Assembly: GCA_965197275.1 (NCBI GenBank)
Contig: CBDAMQ010000021.1
Coordinates: 1 to 64,000, forward strand
Origin: DASCOT01 sp965197275
GTDB taxonomy: Bacteria > Acidobacteriota > UBA890 > WLXD01
DNA length: 64,000 bases
Direction: 5' to 3'
Part shown: piece by piece, positions 8,788 to 17,327 of the stretch
Position numbering within the stretch: the first letter of the stretch is position 1
Layout of the letters: every line of letters begins with the position of its first letter
The notes under the pieces: model-generated
What the model saw: the letters and a program-made list of their open reading frames with translations, nothing else
Databases searched by the model: none
Told to the model about the DNA's origin: nothing
Position numbers and translations under genes: made by a program

Positions 8788-10766
8788 TCCTCGACGAAGT
8801 GTTGCTGCATAACTTCGGTGTCTACCGTGGCAAGCAGTCGCTCAAACTCACCCCACCGTCGGCAGATCGACCGATCACTCTGGTAGGTGGTCTGAATGGC
8901 GGCGGAAAGACCACCCTCCTTGAGGCCATACAGCTCTGTCTCTATGGTCGGCATGGGCGTATCGGAAGTCGTCGCGGTACAGGCTACGATCGCTTCCTGC
9001 GAGAGAGCATTCATCGTGGAGCCGACCCCGAGCAAGGGGCGGCTGTTGAGCTGGCGTTCCGTCACCGGACTACCACGGAAGAAGACGCGTACCGTGTACG
9101 CCGGACGTGGTTTGTACGCGGGAAGCGAGTCACCGAGAACCTGTCCGTCTTTGTGAATGGCAAGGAGGACGCTTTCCTTGCTGGACGTTGGTACGAACAC
9201 GCTGAACAGTTCTTTCCCGCAGCGATCTCAGAGCTCTTCTTCTTCGATGGCGAGCGTATTGAGAGTCTAGCTGATCCGCAGAAATCAGCGGCGGTTCTAC
9301 GTCACGCTTTGCACTCACTTTTTGGTCTTGGCCTCGTCGATCGGCTCGAAGAGGACCTAGCCGTTCTTGTTCGCAGAAAGAACACGGAAACGGCGAAGCT
9401 GGCGAGTGCATCGTTGGCCACAGAACTGGAAGCGAAGACCCTCGTACTGAAGCGGCAGGTGGCGGACCTGACGCAGGATCGTGCAGGGCTAAAGGCAAAG
9501 TTGGAACGTGCGGAGGCTGAACTGGTCGCGGCAAGAGATCGGTACGCCAAACTAGGCGGTGTTCTTCTTGAGAGCCGTGATGGCCTCCAGAGCCGGCGTG
9601 ATGGCGTTGTCGCGAAGATCGGTGATATCGAGGCCGAACTTCGGGTCATCGGAGCCGATGCTCTGCCACTGGCTTTGATTAGAGGCCTCCTTGCCCGTGT
9701 GCACGAGCAAGCGGCGCAAGAACAGGGAACCGAGCAGGCACGGCGCATCCAGACGGTGATTGCTGAGCGCGACTTGAACCTGCTAGAGATGCTGCGGTCG
9801 GCGCACGAGAGTGAAGAGCTGGTGGTGGCCGTCGAGTCCTACCTGGAGGCAGACCGCCGGAGCCGGGAGGCGACCGCTGAGCGAGGAACCTACCTGCATC
9901 TGACGGAGCGCGCGCTCGTTCGCCTTGGTGACCTATCGGATTCTGAGCTGGACGAGGCAGCGGCCACCGCAGCGGAACTCAGCTCGCGACGTGAGCAGCT
10001 AAGCAGCGAGTTGGGGGCTGTTGAGCGCCAGCTCACGGCGGTCCCAGATGCCGACGCCGTGGAATCCGCATTCACGGCACTGCACGCCGCCGAGGCTCGA
10101 CTCAACGAGCGAAGGGCGTGCCTCTCTGCTGCTAGCGCAACACTGGAGGCTGTTCAGGCGTCGCTCGATCGTGAGCGATCCGCGCTAGCGGGGCTCGCTG
10201 AAGATTACATACGACAACAGTTCGGCGCCGACTCAGATCAACGGGTAATCATCCACGGAGAGCGCGTTCGTCAGACGCTCGAGCGGTTCCGGAGGGCAGT
10301 TTCAGAACAGCAATTGGACACGATCGCTTCGCGTGTCCTCGACGCCTTTGATCGCCTGACTCACAAAGAGTCACTCGTTAAGGCGATTGCCATTGATGCA
10401 GCAGACTACGAGGTTTCCTTAACGGCCGGAGATGAGGAGCCCATCTACCCTGATCGCCTATCGGCCGGAGAGCGACAGCTGCTGGCGATTGCCCTACTCT
10501 GGGGGCTCGCCGTTGTCTCCGAGCGCGCCCTTCCGGTGGTCGTAGATACACCTCTTGGACGCCTGGATCGCGAGCATCGAGAGAAGCTCGTGGACCTCTA
10601 TTTTCCTGAAGCGAGTCATCAGGTGGTGCTGCTCTCGACCGATCAGGAGCTGCACTCGGACCTGTACGAGAGGCTTGAGGACCACGTCGGCAACGCCTAC
10701 TACTTGGATTTCGACCAATCGACCGGAGCGACGACGGTCCGCGAGGGCTATTTCGTCGAAGCGTAA
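8784..10766 (+). CDS. dndD: DndD, SMC/RecN-like ATPase
   Basis: A 660-residue SMC-like ATPase. Walker A is GGLNGGGKTT near residues 35-44, the ABC signature LSAGERQLLA begins at 559 and Walker B is VVVDTP near 587, with a coiled-coil-rich middle (about 200-500). The FFDGERIE motif typical of DndD follows the Walker A subdomain. DndD uses ATP to remodel or nick DNA so that sulfur can be inserted, and is essential for modification in characterised systems. The start codon is GTG at 8784 (GTGA overlap with the dndC stop). A second DndD-like ATPase is encoded on the other strand at 13180-15144. Confidence 0.93.
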   Translation: MILDEVLLHNFGVYRGKQSLKLTPPSADRPITLVGGLNGGGKTTLLEAIQLCLYGRHGRIGSRRGTGYDRFLRESIHRGADPEQGAAVELAFRHRTTTEEDAYRVRRTWFVRGKRVTENLSVFVNGKEDAFLAGRWYEHAEQFFPAAISELFFFDGERIESLADPQKSAAVLRHALHSLFGLGLVDRLEEDLAVLVRRKNTETAKLASASLATELEAKTLVLKRQVADLTQDRAGLKAKLERAEAELVAARDRYAKLGGVLLESRDGLQSRRDGVVAKIGDIEAELRVIGADALPLALIRGLLARVHEQAAQEQGTEQARRIQTVIAERDLNLLEMLRSAHESEELVVAVESYLEADRRSREATAERGTYLHLTERALVRLGDLSDSELDEAAATAAELSSRREQLSSELGAVERQLTAVPDADAVESAFTALHAAEARLNERRACLSAASATLEAVQASLDRERSALAGLAEDYIRQQFGADSDQRVIIHGERVRQTLERFRRAVSEQQLDTIASRVLDAFDRLTHKESLVKAIAIDAADYEVSLTAGDEEPIYPDRLSAGERQLLAIALLWGLAVVSERALPVVVDTPLGRLDREHREKLVDLYFPEASHQVVLLSTDQELHSDLYERLEDHVGNAYYLDFDQSTGATTVREGYFVEA

Positions 10767-10772
10767 GAGAGA

Positions 10773-11186
10773 ATGGAGTTCGAATACGTCCGCGTCTCGG
10801 AGAAGGGGCGCCACCAGCTAATCAAGCTCAAGCGAGTGACCGGCATCAAGAACTGGAACACGCTGTGCCGGTGGGCGCTGTGCGTGTCGCTGGCAGACAA
10901 GTCTCGTCCGCGGAAACTAGATGATTCGCCGGATAGCTCCGTCGAGATGTCATGGCAGGTGTTCGGGGGCGAATACCGGCATCTGTACGAAGCCGCGCTC
11001 AGACAACGAGTTCGTGAGGATGGCCTTGAGCTGAACGACACGGAGCTGAAAGCTCAGCTGAGACTCCATCTTCACCGAGGCCTCGCGTATCTGGCGAGTG
11101 ATCGAGACCTGCGCAGCATCGCGGACCTTTGTCGACGCGCAACCAGCGAGCCATCCGGTTCGGACGCCTCACACGCTTCGGTCTAA
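10773..11186 (+). CDS. dndE: DndE, DNA-binding subunit of the phosphorothioation complex
   Basis: A 137-residue basic protein that matches the DndE (DUF1832) family in size, position and N-terminal pattern (VSEKGRHQLIKLKRVTGIKN, then WNTLCRWALCVSLAD). DndE forms a small oligomer that binds nicked DNA and works with DndC and DndD. It starts 6 bases after the dndD stop. Its stop lies 11 bases before the ATG preferred for the downstream methyltransferase-like gene. The C-terminal 30 residues are low-complexity and may be disordered. Confidence 0.88.
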   Translation: MEFEYVRVSEKGRHQLIKLKRVTGIKNWNTLCRWALCVSLADKSRPRKLDDSPDSSVEMSWQVFGGEYRHLYEAALRQRVREDGLELNDTELKAQLRLHLHRGLAYLASDRDLRSIADLCRRATSEPSGSDASHASV

Positions 11187-11197
11187 TCCCTCGACAG

Positions 11198-12682
11198 ATG
11201 GCGGCCGTACCGAGACACAAAGCGGCGCTTAGACGGTCCGAACTCTCGCGGCCCGTTCGGCTGGCGATCGAACACAGGCTACTTGGTGCCGAGGCGACCT
11301 TCTTCGACTACGGCTGCGGTCACGGTGACGACGTTCGACTCTTGAATGCCCAGAACATCGCTGCTGACGGCTGGGACCCGGTCCTGCGCCCTGCGGTGTC
11401 ACCGGTTGAGTCGCACGTGGTCAACATGGGGTACGTACTGAATGTCATTGAGGAGCCAGCAGAACGTCGAACTGCACTGGGGGATGCATGGGACCTCACC
11501 ACAGAATTGCTGGTCGTGTCTGCGCGCCTCATCGACGAGCGAAGGGACCTCGGCGAGGCTAAGAGGTACGCGGACGGCTGGATCACGTCATCGGGGACGT
11601 TTCAGCGCTTCTACGGCCAGGCCGAGCTTCGGGAGTACATCAACGAGACACTTGGCGCGCACTGCGTTCCCGCTGCACCGGGCGTGTTCTTCGTGTTCCG
11701 GGATGATGCGAACCGCCAAGAGTTCGTTGCACGCCGGTTTCGTACGCGAGGCGTGCCGCGCTTACGTAAGAGCGACATCCTTTTTGAGGAGCACCGGGAG
11801 CCACTGGCCAGGTTGATCGAGTTCTTCGAGGATCGAGGCAGATTGCCCCGTCACGAGGAACGGATGGGGTTCGCTGACGTCGAAGAGGCCTGCGGTAGCG
11901 TCCCGAAGGCGTTCGCTGTCGTCAGGCGCGTGACGGGCGCCGAACGATGGGCGGAACTCGCTGAAGAACGGAAACGTGACCTCGAGCTCTACCTAGCGTT
12001 GGATCGGCTGTGTGGGCTGCGCCGGTTCTTAGACTTCCCAACCTCGATTCGGCACGACGTCCGGGCACATTTCGGCACGTTCCGGAACGCAGCGAGGGCA
12101 GCGCAGGAGCTGTTATTCGCCGCTGGCGATGTCGACAACATCGATAAGGCGTGTCGTCACTCGCCTGTAGGAAAACTGACAGGGAATGCCCTCTATGTGC
12201 ATGTCGAGGCGCTTGTTGAGCTCCCACGAGTTCTCTGCGCGTACGAGGGCTGCGCCAGATGGCTTGCTGGGGAGGTTGACGGCGCTAACGTGGTCAAACT
12301 TCACAGAAGTGTCCCTCGAGTTTCCTATTTAGTCTATCCGAGGCTCTATCAGGAGCCGCATCCAGGATTAGCACAATCAGTGGTCGTGTACCTGGACAGG
12401 CTTGACTTGAGGAGCAGACGCTATCAGGAGGACCCGGCACAGCCGATTCTCCATCGTAAGGAGCTCCTCCTGCGGTCAAACGACGAAGCCCGTACGCGGT
12501 TCGAGCGACTTACGCGGCAGGAAGAGCAGTGGGGGCTATATGACGACACCACCAGAATCGGCACGAGGGGCGCCTGGGAGGGCTTGCTCGCTTCGAAGGG
12601 CCTCTGGTATAGGGGGCATCGCCTGGTACGCAGACCGACCAACTGCCCGCAAGGGCGGAAAAAGACAGGAGCGCTAGACTAG
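11198..12682 (+). CDS. DNA phosphorothioation-associated putative methyltransferase
   Basis: A 494-residue protein with the opening of the Dnd-related putative methyltransferase family: VPRHKAALRR at 4-13, SRPVRLAIEH at 17-26, the SAM motif I-like FFDYGCGHGDD at 35-45 and NMGYVLNVIE at 76-85. I chose ATG 11198 because the family starts here; a TTG 23 codons upstream would lie inside dndE. It is last in the dndBCDE transcript. The reaction has not been established to my knowledge. The C-terminal 300 residues are unrecognised. The TAG stop shares the palindrome CTAG with the stop of the convergent 164-residue gene. Confidence 0.85.
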   Translation: MAAVPRHKAALRRSELSRPVRLAIEHRLLGAEATFFDYGCGHGDDVRLLNAQNIAADGWDPVLRPAVSPVESHVVNMGYVLNVIEEPAERRTALGDAWDLTTELLVVSARLIDERRDLGEAKRYADGWITSSGTFQRFYGQAELREYINETLGAHCVPAAPGVFFVFRDDANRQEFVARRFRTRGVPRLRKSDILFEEHREPLARLIEFFEDRGRLPRHEERMGFADVEEACGSVPKAFAVVRRVTGAERWAELAEERKRDLELYLALDRLCGLRRFLDFPTSIRHDVRAHFGTFRNAARAAQELLFAAGDVDNIDKACRHSPVGKLTGNALYVHVEALVELPRVLCAYEGCARWLAGEVDGANVVKLHRSVPRVSYLVYPRLYQEPHPGLAQSVVVYLDRLDLRSRRYQEDPAQPILHRKELLLRSNDEARTRFERLTRQEEQWGLYDDTTRIGTRGAWEGLLASKGLWYRGHRLVRRPTNCPQGRKKTGALD

Positions 12683-13173
12683 TCCGTATGCTGAATCCAA
12701 TTCGGGCTCTCGGACGCGCTCGTCCTCAATAGGTCGGAGTAGGCTCGAAGGAACTCCTCAACCTTGTAAGGTTTCGTGTCCTGTTGCCCCACGAGGTAGT
12801 CGAACCCGCCGCTCGCGTACTGATTGAGCTTGCTCATGCCGTTGTCCGAGAGCCTAGTCGGGCTCTGCGCGTCCAGGTAATCGTCAAAGAGTCGACGCAT
12901 GTCCTCCTTGTCCGCTAGCTCAAGCCCGAGACTGTCGATTTCGGCCAACAGCATCATTGCGACGATAATTGACTGGACGGGCTTGTAGTCTTGAACGAAG
13001 TTATCAACGAAGTCAGTGACGTCCGAGTACTGCTCTCTCGGGACCGATTTGCGCCCCTGCAAAAGCCCCAAGAGAAGACAAAAGTAGAAAAGGTCGAACT
13101 TAGTTTTGAGCGGCTCCTTGTCGGCGATTCTCGAGAACCACAACTCAACGTCGCCGCGGATTCTGAAGGGCAT
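12679..13173 (-). CDS. Small protein of the Dnd-linked minus-strand module, function unknown
   Basis: A 164-residue, mostly helical protein that I do not recognise. It has a hydrophobic helix around residues 29-40 (LFYFCLLLGLLQ) and another around 66-82. It starts 6 bases after the stop of the SMC-like ATPase gene and is last in a tight minus-strand operon, so it is likely a subunit of that ATPase complex. Its stop codon overlaps the stop of the convergent methyltransferase gene (CTAG at 12679-12682), leaving no room for an intergenic terminator. It is not DndF, DndG or DndH by size or motif. Confidence 0.7.
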   Translation of the reverse strand: MPFRIRGDVELWFSRIADKEPLKTKFDLFYFCLLLGLLQGRKSVPREQYSDVTDFVDNFVQDYKPVQSIIVAMMLLAEIDSLGLELADKEDMRRLFDDYLDAQSPTRLSDNGMSKLNQYASGGFDYLVGQQDTKPYKVEEFLRAYSDLLRTSASESPNWIQHTD

Positions 13174-13179
13174 CGGTTT

Positions 13180-15144
13180 TCACTCCTCGGCATCGAGGTC
13201 GAAGGCGAAGAAGTACTCCTTGCCTTCCACCAGGCACGCTGCATCTGTCTGCGTGACGCCTGATCCTGGCAGCCTCTTCTCCAAGTACCTGGTGCCCTTC
13301 GTGCGGCGAAACAGCGTCAAGTATCGCACGTTACACAACCGATCGAGTTCAGGTACGAATCCGGTCCTTTCCGTCGAAATCGTAAACGCGATGAACTGTT
13401 GCTTGAGGTTCTGAATAAGCTCCGCCACTTGACCGCGGACGGTCGCGTCTAACGAGATTACCGGGGAATCCACGACCAACGGGAACACATGACTCCCCCG
13501 TGAGAACAGACTGGCTAGGAACGTGTATCCGACGGCGAGCGTCTGGCCCATGCTAGCTCCCTCTTGGTCGGCGAGCTCGATAGATCGGTTTATGTCCTTG
13601 ATCTGAATAGGATCATGCACCAGCACCGTGGAGAGTCGCCGATTGGACTCGGTCACGAGCGCTGCTCGGATCCGCGCTCGTGCTAGCTCCCTAGTGTCTT
13701 TGACAACCCGTTGAAGTATGGCCGTGCGCTGCCCGAGTTCCACGGTGCCCGTAATGGTGGAGACCTTCTCCTTCGCCGCGTTGCGTAGGTGCTCGACCGC
13801 CTTCAGGCACAGCGATTCGTCGTTCTCACCTGGCTGTCGCTCGCGTGAAATCTCGGTGAGAGAGTCCTCGATAGTCTTGAGTCGGCCCTTTAGCTCTTCC
13901 AGCCTGTCCTGCTTCCTGCGCACATCAGCAGAACTCTCCTCCAACAGCCTGTCCTTCATGACCCGGACTTCTTGCTTGGCTCCACGTAACCCCTCCGAGG
14001 CAGCCAACAGCGAGCTCTCGGCGTCAGCAACGTCCTCGGCAGTCAGTTCGCTGTCGCGAATGAACTTATCGATGTCGCTCTTGACGGTGTTGAGCACCCC
14101 GGTTATCTCCGATCCCATGAACTGTTTGGCTCTGTCTCGCAGTTCTCTGCGGGCTGCATCGGTCAGGGGTCGCCCGCAGACACAATCGTCTTCGGACGCA
14201 AGTTCCTCGAAAAACTGCTTCGAACTGCTTTCCGGTAACCGAAGCTTGTCCAAGTGATCCTTAAACTCCAGGAGTTGGGCTCCAACGCCGCGATCAGCCA
14301 GATGCGGCAGACGCAATAGCTCCATCAGTTGCCGGGCCTCTTTGCCTACCGCCACGCCCTTGGCCGCGGATATCTCCTCCAGGACGGCGAGCTTGTCCCG
14401 GTCGCTCTGCTGTCTGCCCAGGTGCTTATTAACTTCATTGCGGAGAGTCGACGCCGACTGGTCCAGGGTCTGCTGCTCCTTAGTCAGCTCGCGCCGTACT
14501 TTGCGTATTTCTTCGCAGCGCTTGTCGAGCTTGCTGAGTTTCGTCTTACAAGCTTTCAGACCCTGCTGGGTCTTTGCGCCTCCGCTCTGTGTGGCGCGCT
14601 TCCATTCGTCGTCTGCGGCTCGGTAAACCTCGTCCAGAAGATGCAGTTGACATAGGGCATCGATGGCCGATGCGGCCTCCTGAAGGCTGGGGTCCAGCAG
14701 CTGTTCCGCCAATTCGCCGTCGAACACGAAGAGGCTCACAAAGGCCTCCGTCAAGTACCGCCCAGCTTCAGACGGAGGATGCCATCCGGGCTGTAGCCCA
14801 CCGACAGCCGGGTTGGTCGTGCGGTAGGCGACGCCCCCTTCTTCGAAGTCGAATCGGAGCTCGAACGTCAGGGGCCGATCATCAATCCGCAGGTCGAGCA
14901 CGAACAGACCTTCTATCTCCGTGCTGCTCGCTCGACGGAAGCCCTGGATGGTCTCCCGCGTCCAAAATGTACCTTCGCCGGTCAAAGCTGCGCGCAACAG
15001 CCTCAGCGTCGTCGTCTTGCCAGTACCGTTGGGCATCTGGATCAGCGTGACGTCCTCAGAAGCGCCCTGCGCGTCGGCCAGTCGGATATCGATGTCTGGG
15101 CAGCGGAGGCCACGGCTTGCCCAGCCGACGATCGTCAGTTCCAT
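13180..15144 (-). CDS. DndD-like SMC/Rad50-type ATPase of the restriction module
   Basis: A 654-residue SMC-like ATPase related to DndD. Walker A is PNGTGKTTTL (GTGKTT at 40-45), a FDGELAE motif lies at 141-147 like the DndD FDGERIE, there is a long coiled-coil region (about 195-500) and a central CVCGRPL at 321-327 reminiscent of a zinc hook. An ABC-signature-like SMGQTLAVGY starts at 531 and Walker B is FPLVVDSP at 554-561. It lies 1 base after the stop of a 63-residue gene and 6 bases before the 164-residue gene. It is not a duplicate of dndD: overall similarity is in motifs only, and it is encoded on the opposite strand with the restriction-type helicase. Likely DNA-loading or DNA-scanning motor of the interference complex (inference). 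Confidence 0.85.
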   Translation of the reverse strand: MELTIVGWASRGLRCPDIDIRLADAQGASEDVTLIQMPNGTGKTTTLRLLRAALTGEGTFWTRETIQGFRRASSTEIEGLFVLDLRIDDRPLTFELRFDFEEGGVAYRTTNPAVGGLQPGWHPPSEAGRYLTEAFVSLFVFDGELAEQLLDPSLQEAASAIDALCQLHLLDEVYRAADDEWKRATQSGGAKTQQGLKACKTKLSKLDKRCEEIRKVRRELTKEQQTLDQSASTLRNEVNKHLGRQQSDRDKLAVLEEISAAKGVAVGKEARQLMELLRLPHLADRGVGAQLLEFKDHLDKLRLPESSSKQFFEELASEDDCVCGRPLTDAARRELRDRAKQFMGSEITGVLNTVKSDIDKFIRDSELTAEDVADAESSLLAASEGLRGAKQEVRVMKDRLLEESSADVRRKQDRLEELKGRLKTIEDSLTEISRERQPGENDESLCLKAVEHLRNAAKEKVSTITGTVELGQRTAILQRVVKDTRELARARIRAALVTESNRRLSTVLVHDPIQIKDINRSIELADQEGASMGQTLAVGYTFLASLFSRGSHVFPLVVDSPVISLDATVRGQVAELIQNLKQQFIAFTISTERTGFVPELDRLCNVRYLTLFRRTKGTRYLEKRLPGSGVTQTDAACLVEGKEYFFAFDLDAEE

Positions 15145-15145
15145 G

Positions 15146-15337
15146 TCAGCTATCCATGGTCTTGATCTGGATCGCCTCCAGGACGATCTCTAGGTGCCGC
15201 CCCTCGTCAGCTGCGCTGAGCGCGGACTCGCTCTTCGCTCGCAGCCAGGCCGAAGCTCGTCTCGCCAGTGCGGCCGGCTGATTATGCTTCCTGACGACTT
15301 CGTCCAGCGCCTCTTCGAGTTCACTGTCGATCGGCAT
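15146..15337 (-). CDS. 63-residue helical protein between helicase and ATPase genes
   Basis: A small charged protein starting MPIDSELEEALDEVV. I chose the ATG at 15335-15337 because it is preceded by a strong GAGAGGAG ribosome-binding sequence and sits 4 bases after the helicase stop; an upstream TTG would extend it into the helicase gene. Its stop is 1 base from the ATPase start. Predicted to be two helices. No family recognised. Its place in a tightly spaced operon argues that it is a real subunit or adaptor. Confidence 0.65.
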   Translation of the reverse strand: MPIDSELEEALDEVVRKHNQPAALARRASAWLRAKSESALSAADEGRHLEIVLEAIQIKTMDS

Positions 15338-15341
15338 TCCA

Positions 15342-17327
15342 CTACTCCTCTCGCCCGATACGAGCAAGGTCGGACAGCCACGTGGCACGTTCAATATCGT
15401 TGTTCCTCTCCTCTCCTTCGTCCAGCGGCCTCACAAAATCCACGACGGTGGCGCGTTTCGCGGGATTCGCGGGATCTGCACGCAAGCAGCGCCCGATCCG
15501 CTGAATGGTCTCGAGGCGGCCACGCGACGACGACAGCAGGACGACGCGCTCGAGGCTACGGATGTCAATCCCCTCGGAGATTCGATGGCAGGTGATCAGG
15601 CTATCTATCTTCCCGTTGGCGAAGTCTACGAGATTCTGCCGATCATCCTCGCCATAGTACGTCCTGTACTTGTAAGTGTACCGATGCAAAATCTCCAGGG
15701 TCCGATTTCCGTATTCCTTAGTCTCCGCGAACACGATGCACGAGTCCGTCGTCTGCGGAGCGTCGCAGACGTACTCTGTCAGGGCGCGGATCTTGTCTTC
15801 TGCGGTCTTGTGGACCTTCGACAACTCGATCCAGACTTCCTCTTGGGTCATTGGGTTTCCGGCCTTCTCTCTCGCCGCGCGCATCTTATAGACCTTTGCT
15901 AGTCGCTCGCGATCAGAGTCGAGGAGCTGGTAACCGAGAGGGACATAATCAAACTCACACAGGATTCCTCTTCGAATTGCCGACTCTAGCTCGAATCGGT
16001 AGATAACCGCGCCTACTTCATCCTCGATGAACGAATTTCCGTCCTCGTCGTACTCTCGTTCGCGCGTTGCCGTCAGTCCAAGCCGGTACCGGATACTTTC
16101 GTGAGCTCCCGTCAGCTCCGCGCGCAACGACGGCGAGCCAAAGCCGTGCACCTCGTCGTGAACGACAATCGTGTGCTGACCGGTCTCAGCATCCAGCTTT
16201 GGGAGCACATATCGAAGACTGTTCCGAGAGACGAGCAAGATAGTGTGGCCCGGATTCTGGACGTAGTCGCGAAGATCATGGTGCTTCCCGTAGTGGCGTG
16301 CGAGCTGGAAACGGTGTGATGAACCCAGCACCCACTGATCCAGCTCCTTGCGCCACTGGTCCAGTAGATCTGTTCCGTGGGCGCTGATCACGATTGACCG
16401 AACGAGGTCGGACGCCGCGAGCTTGTCCAAGATCTTCAATGCGGTGCGGGTCTTGCCGGTCCCTGTAGCCATCTCCAGGACACCGCGCTCGGCCAACAGG
16501 AACTCTCGAACGGCTTCGTCCTGATGCCGCCATTGATAATTCGGTGACAGCATCCCACGTCGCGCCCCCCCATCGCCGCCGGGGTACTCAGCGGGAGCGA
16601 TAGCGGTGAGCCGGCTGGCCACGTCTGGAGCGAGAGCGTACACATCTAATCCGGGTATACGATTCTCCCAAGCTTCTTCGAACTGTTGTCGCTTGGCTAC
16701 GACCCGGTCCGTTTCCGTCGCGACCCACGAGCGATAGACGTCGATCGACTCATAGTTTCGGTGGTACCCTCCGAGGGTCTCGTTCGCCGACCCCGTGAAC
16801 GCGACCTCATCCCCCCAGGGAAACGTGAAGACACCGATCTTCTCGTGAAAAAGTGCCCCCGACCTCCAGTTATCCGGGAACGCGAAGCGGAGGTCAAGTC
16901 GCCCCTCAGCGTACATCCAGGCAAAAAGCTGGAGCCGCGTGTGGCTGCTCTCCGGACTCGCGACCCTGGGCAGCGCGTCAAGCCACGCGTCTTCGGTCCA
17001 GGTTCGTCGACACTGCTTCAGGTAGTCTTCGTCACTCATCTCTACGAACAGGTCGCGATCCTGCGCCGTGAGGTACGGCGAGATCAACAGCCGGATGCTC
17101 GTGGTCCTGACACTCAGAAGACGGGGTAGGGCAAAGCACCACGTCACCAAAACGTTCGTAGAGAAGAACCCAGATGCCCGCAGGTATGTAGCGCACTCCG
17201 CAAGACAAGGCGTGAAGAAGTTGCGAGCAAGGTTGTTCTTGCCGGTCCGGTAGTGTGCTCTCAGGTCACGGATCCCACTATTCGCCACGCTGTCCGGGGC
17301 GGCTGCATCCATCCCTGATTCATCCAT
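15342..17327 (-). CDS. PLD-nuclease/DExH helicase, Dnd-system restriction enzyme type
   Basis: A 661-residue protein from the ATG at 17325-17327, which overlaps the upstream gene stop by 8 bases and lies close to a GGAG-like sequence; the longer frame adds 65 implausible residues. The N-terminal 200 residues hold a phospholipase-D-type nuclease half-site: HEK at 161-163 and GSANE at 179-183. A superfamily 2 helicase follows: RHQDEAV near 267-273, Walker A MATGTGKT at 286-293, DEVH at 391-394, a TATRE motif, and C-terminal motif VI IQRIGRCLRADP. This is the architecture of the family named DNA phosphorothioation system restriction enzyme. Likely the effector that cleaves DNA lacking phosphorothioate; the polarity of recognition is inference. 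Confidence 0.85.
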   Translation of the reverse strand: MDESGMDAAAPDSVANSGIRDLRAHYRTGKNNLARNFFTPCLAECATYLRASGFFSTNVLVTWCFALPRLLSVRTTSIRLLISPYLTAQDRDLFVEMSDEDYLKQCRRTWTEDAWLDALPRVASPESSHTRLQLFAWMYAEGRLDLRFAFPDNWRSGALFHEKIGVFTFPWGDEVAFTGSANETLGGYHRNYESIDVYRSWVATETDRVVAKRQQFEEAWENRIPGLDVYALAPDVASRLTAIAPAEYPGGDGGARRGMLSPNYQWRHQDEAVREFLLAERGVLEMATGTGKTRTALKILDKLAASDLVRSIVISAHGTDLLDQWRKELDQWVLGSSHRFQLARHYGKHHDLRDYVQNPGHTILLVSRNSLRYVLPKLDAETGQHTIVVHDEVHGFGSPSLRAELTGAHESIRYRLGLTATREREYDEDGNSFIEDEVGAVIYRFELESAIRRGILCEFDYVPLGYQLLDSDRERLAKVYKMRAAREKAGNPMTQEEVWIELSKVHKTAEDKIRALTEYVCDAPQTTDSCIVFAETKEYGNRTLEILHRYTYKYRTYYGEDDRQNLVDFANGKIDSLITCHRISEGIDIRSLERVVLLSSSRGRLETIQRIGRCLRADPANPAKRATVVDFVRPLDEGEERNNDIERATWLSDLARIGREE

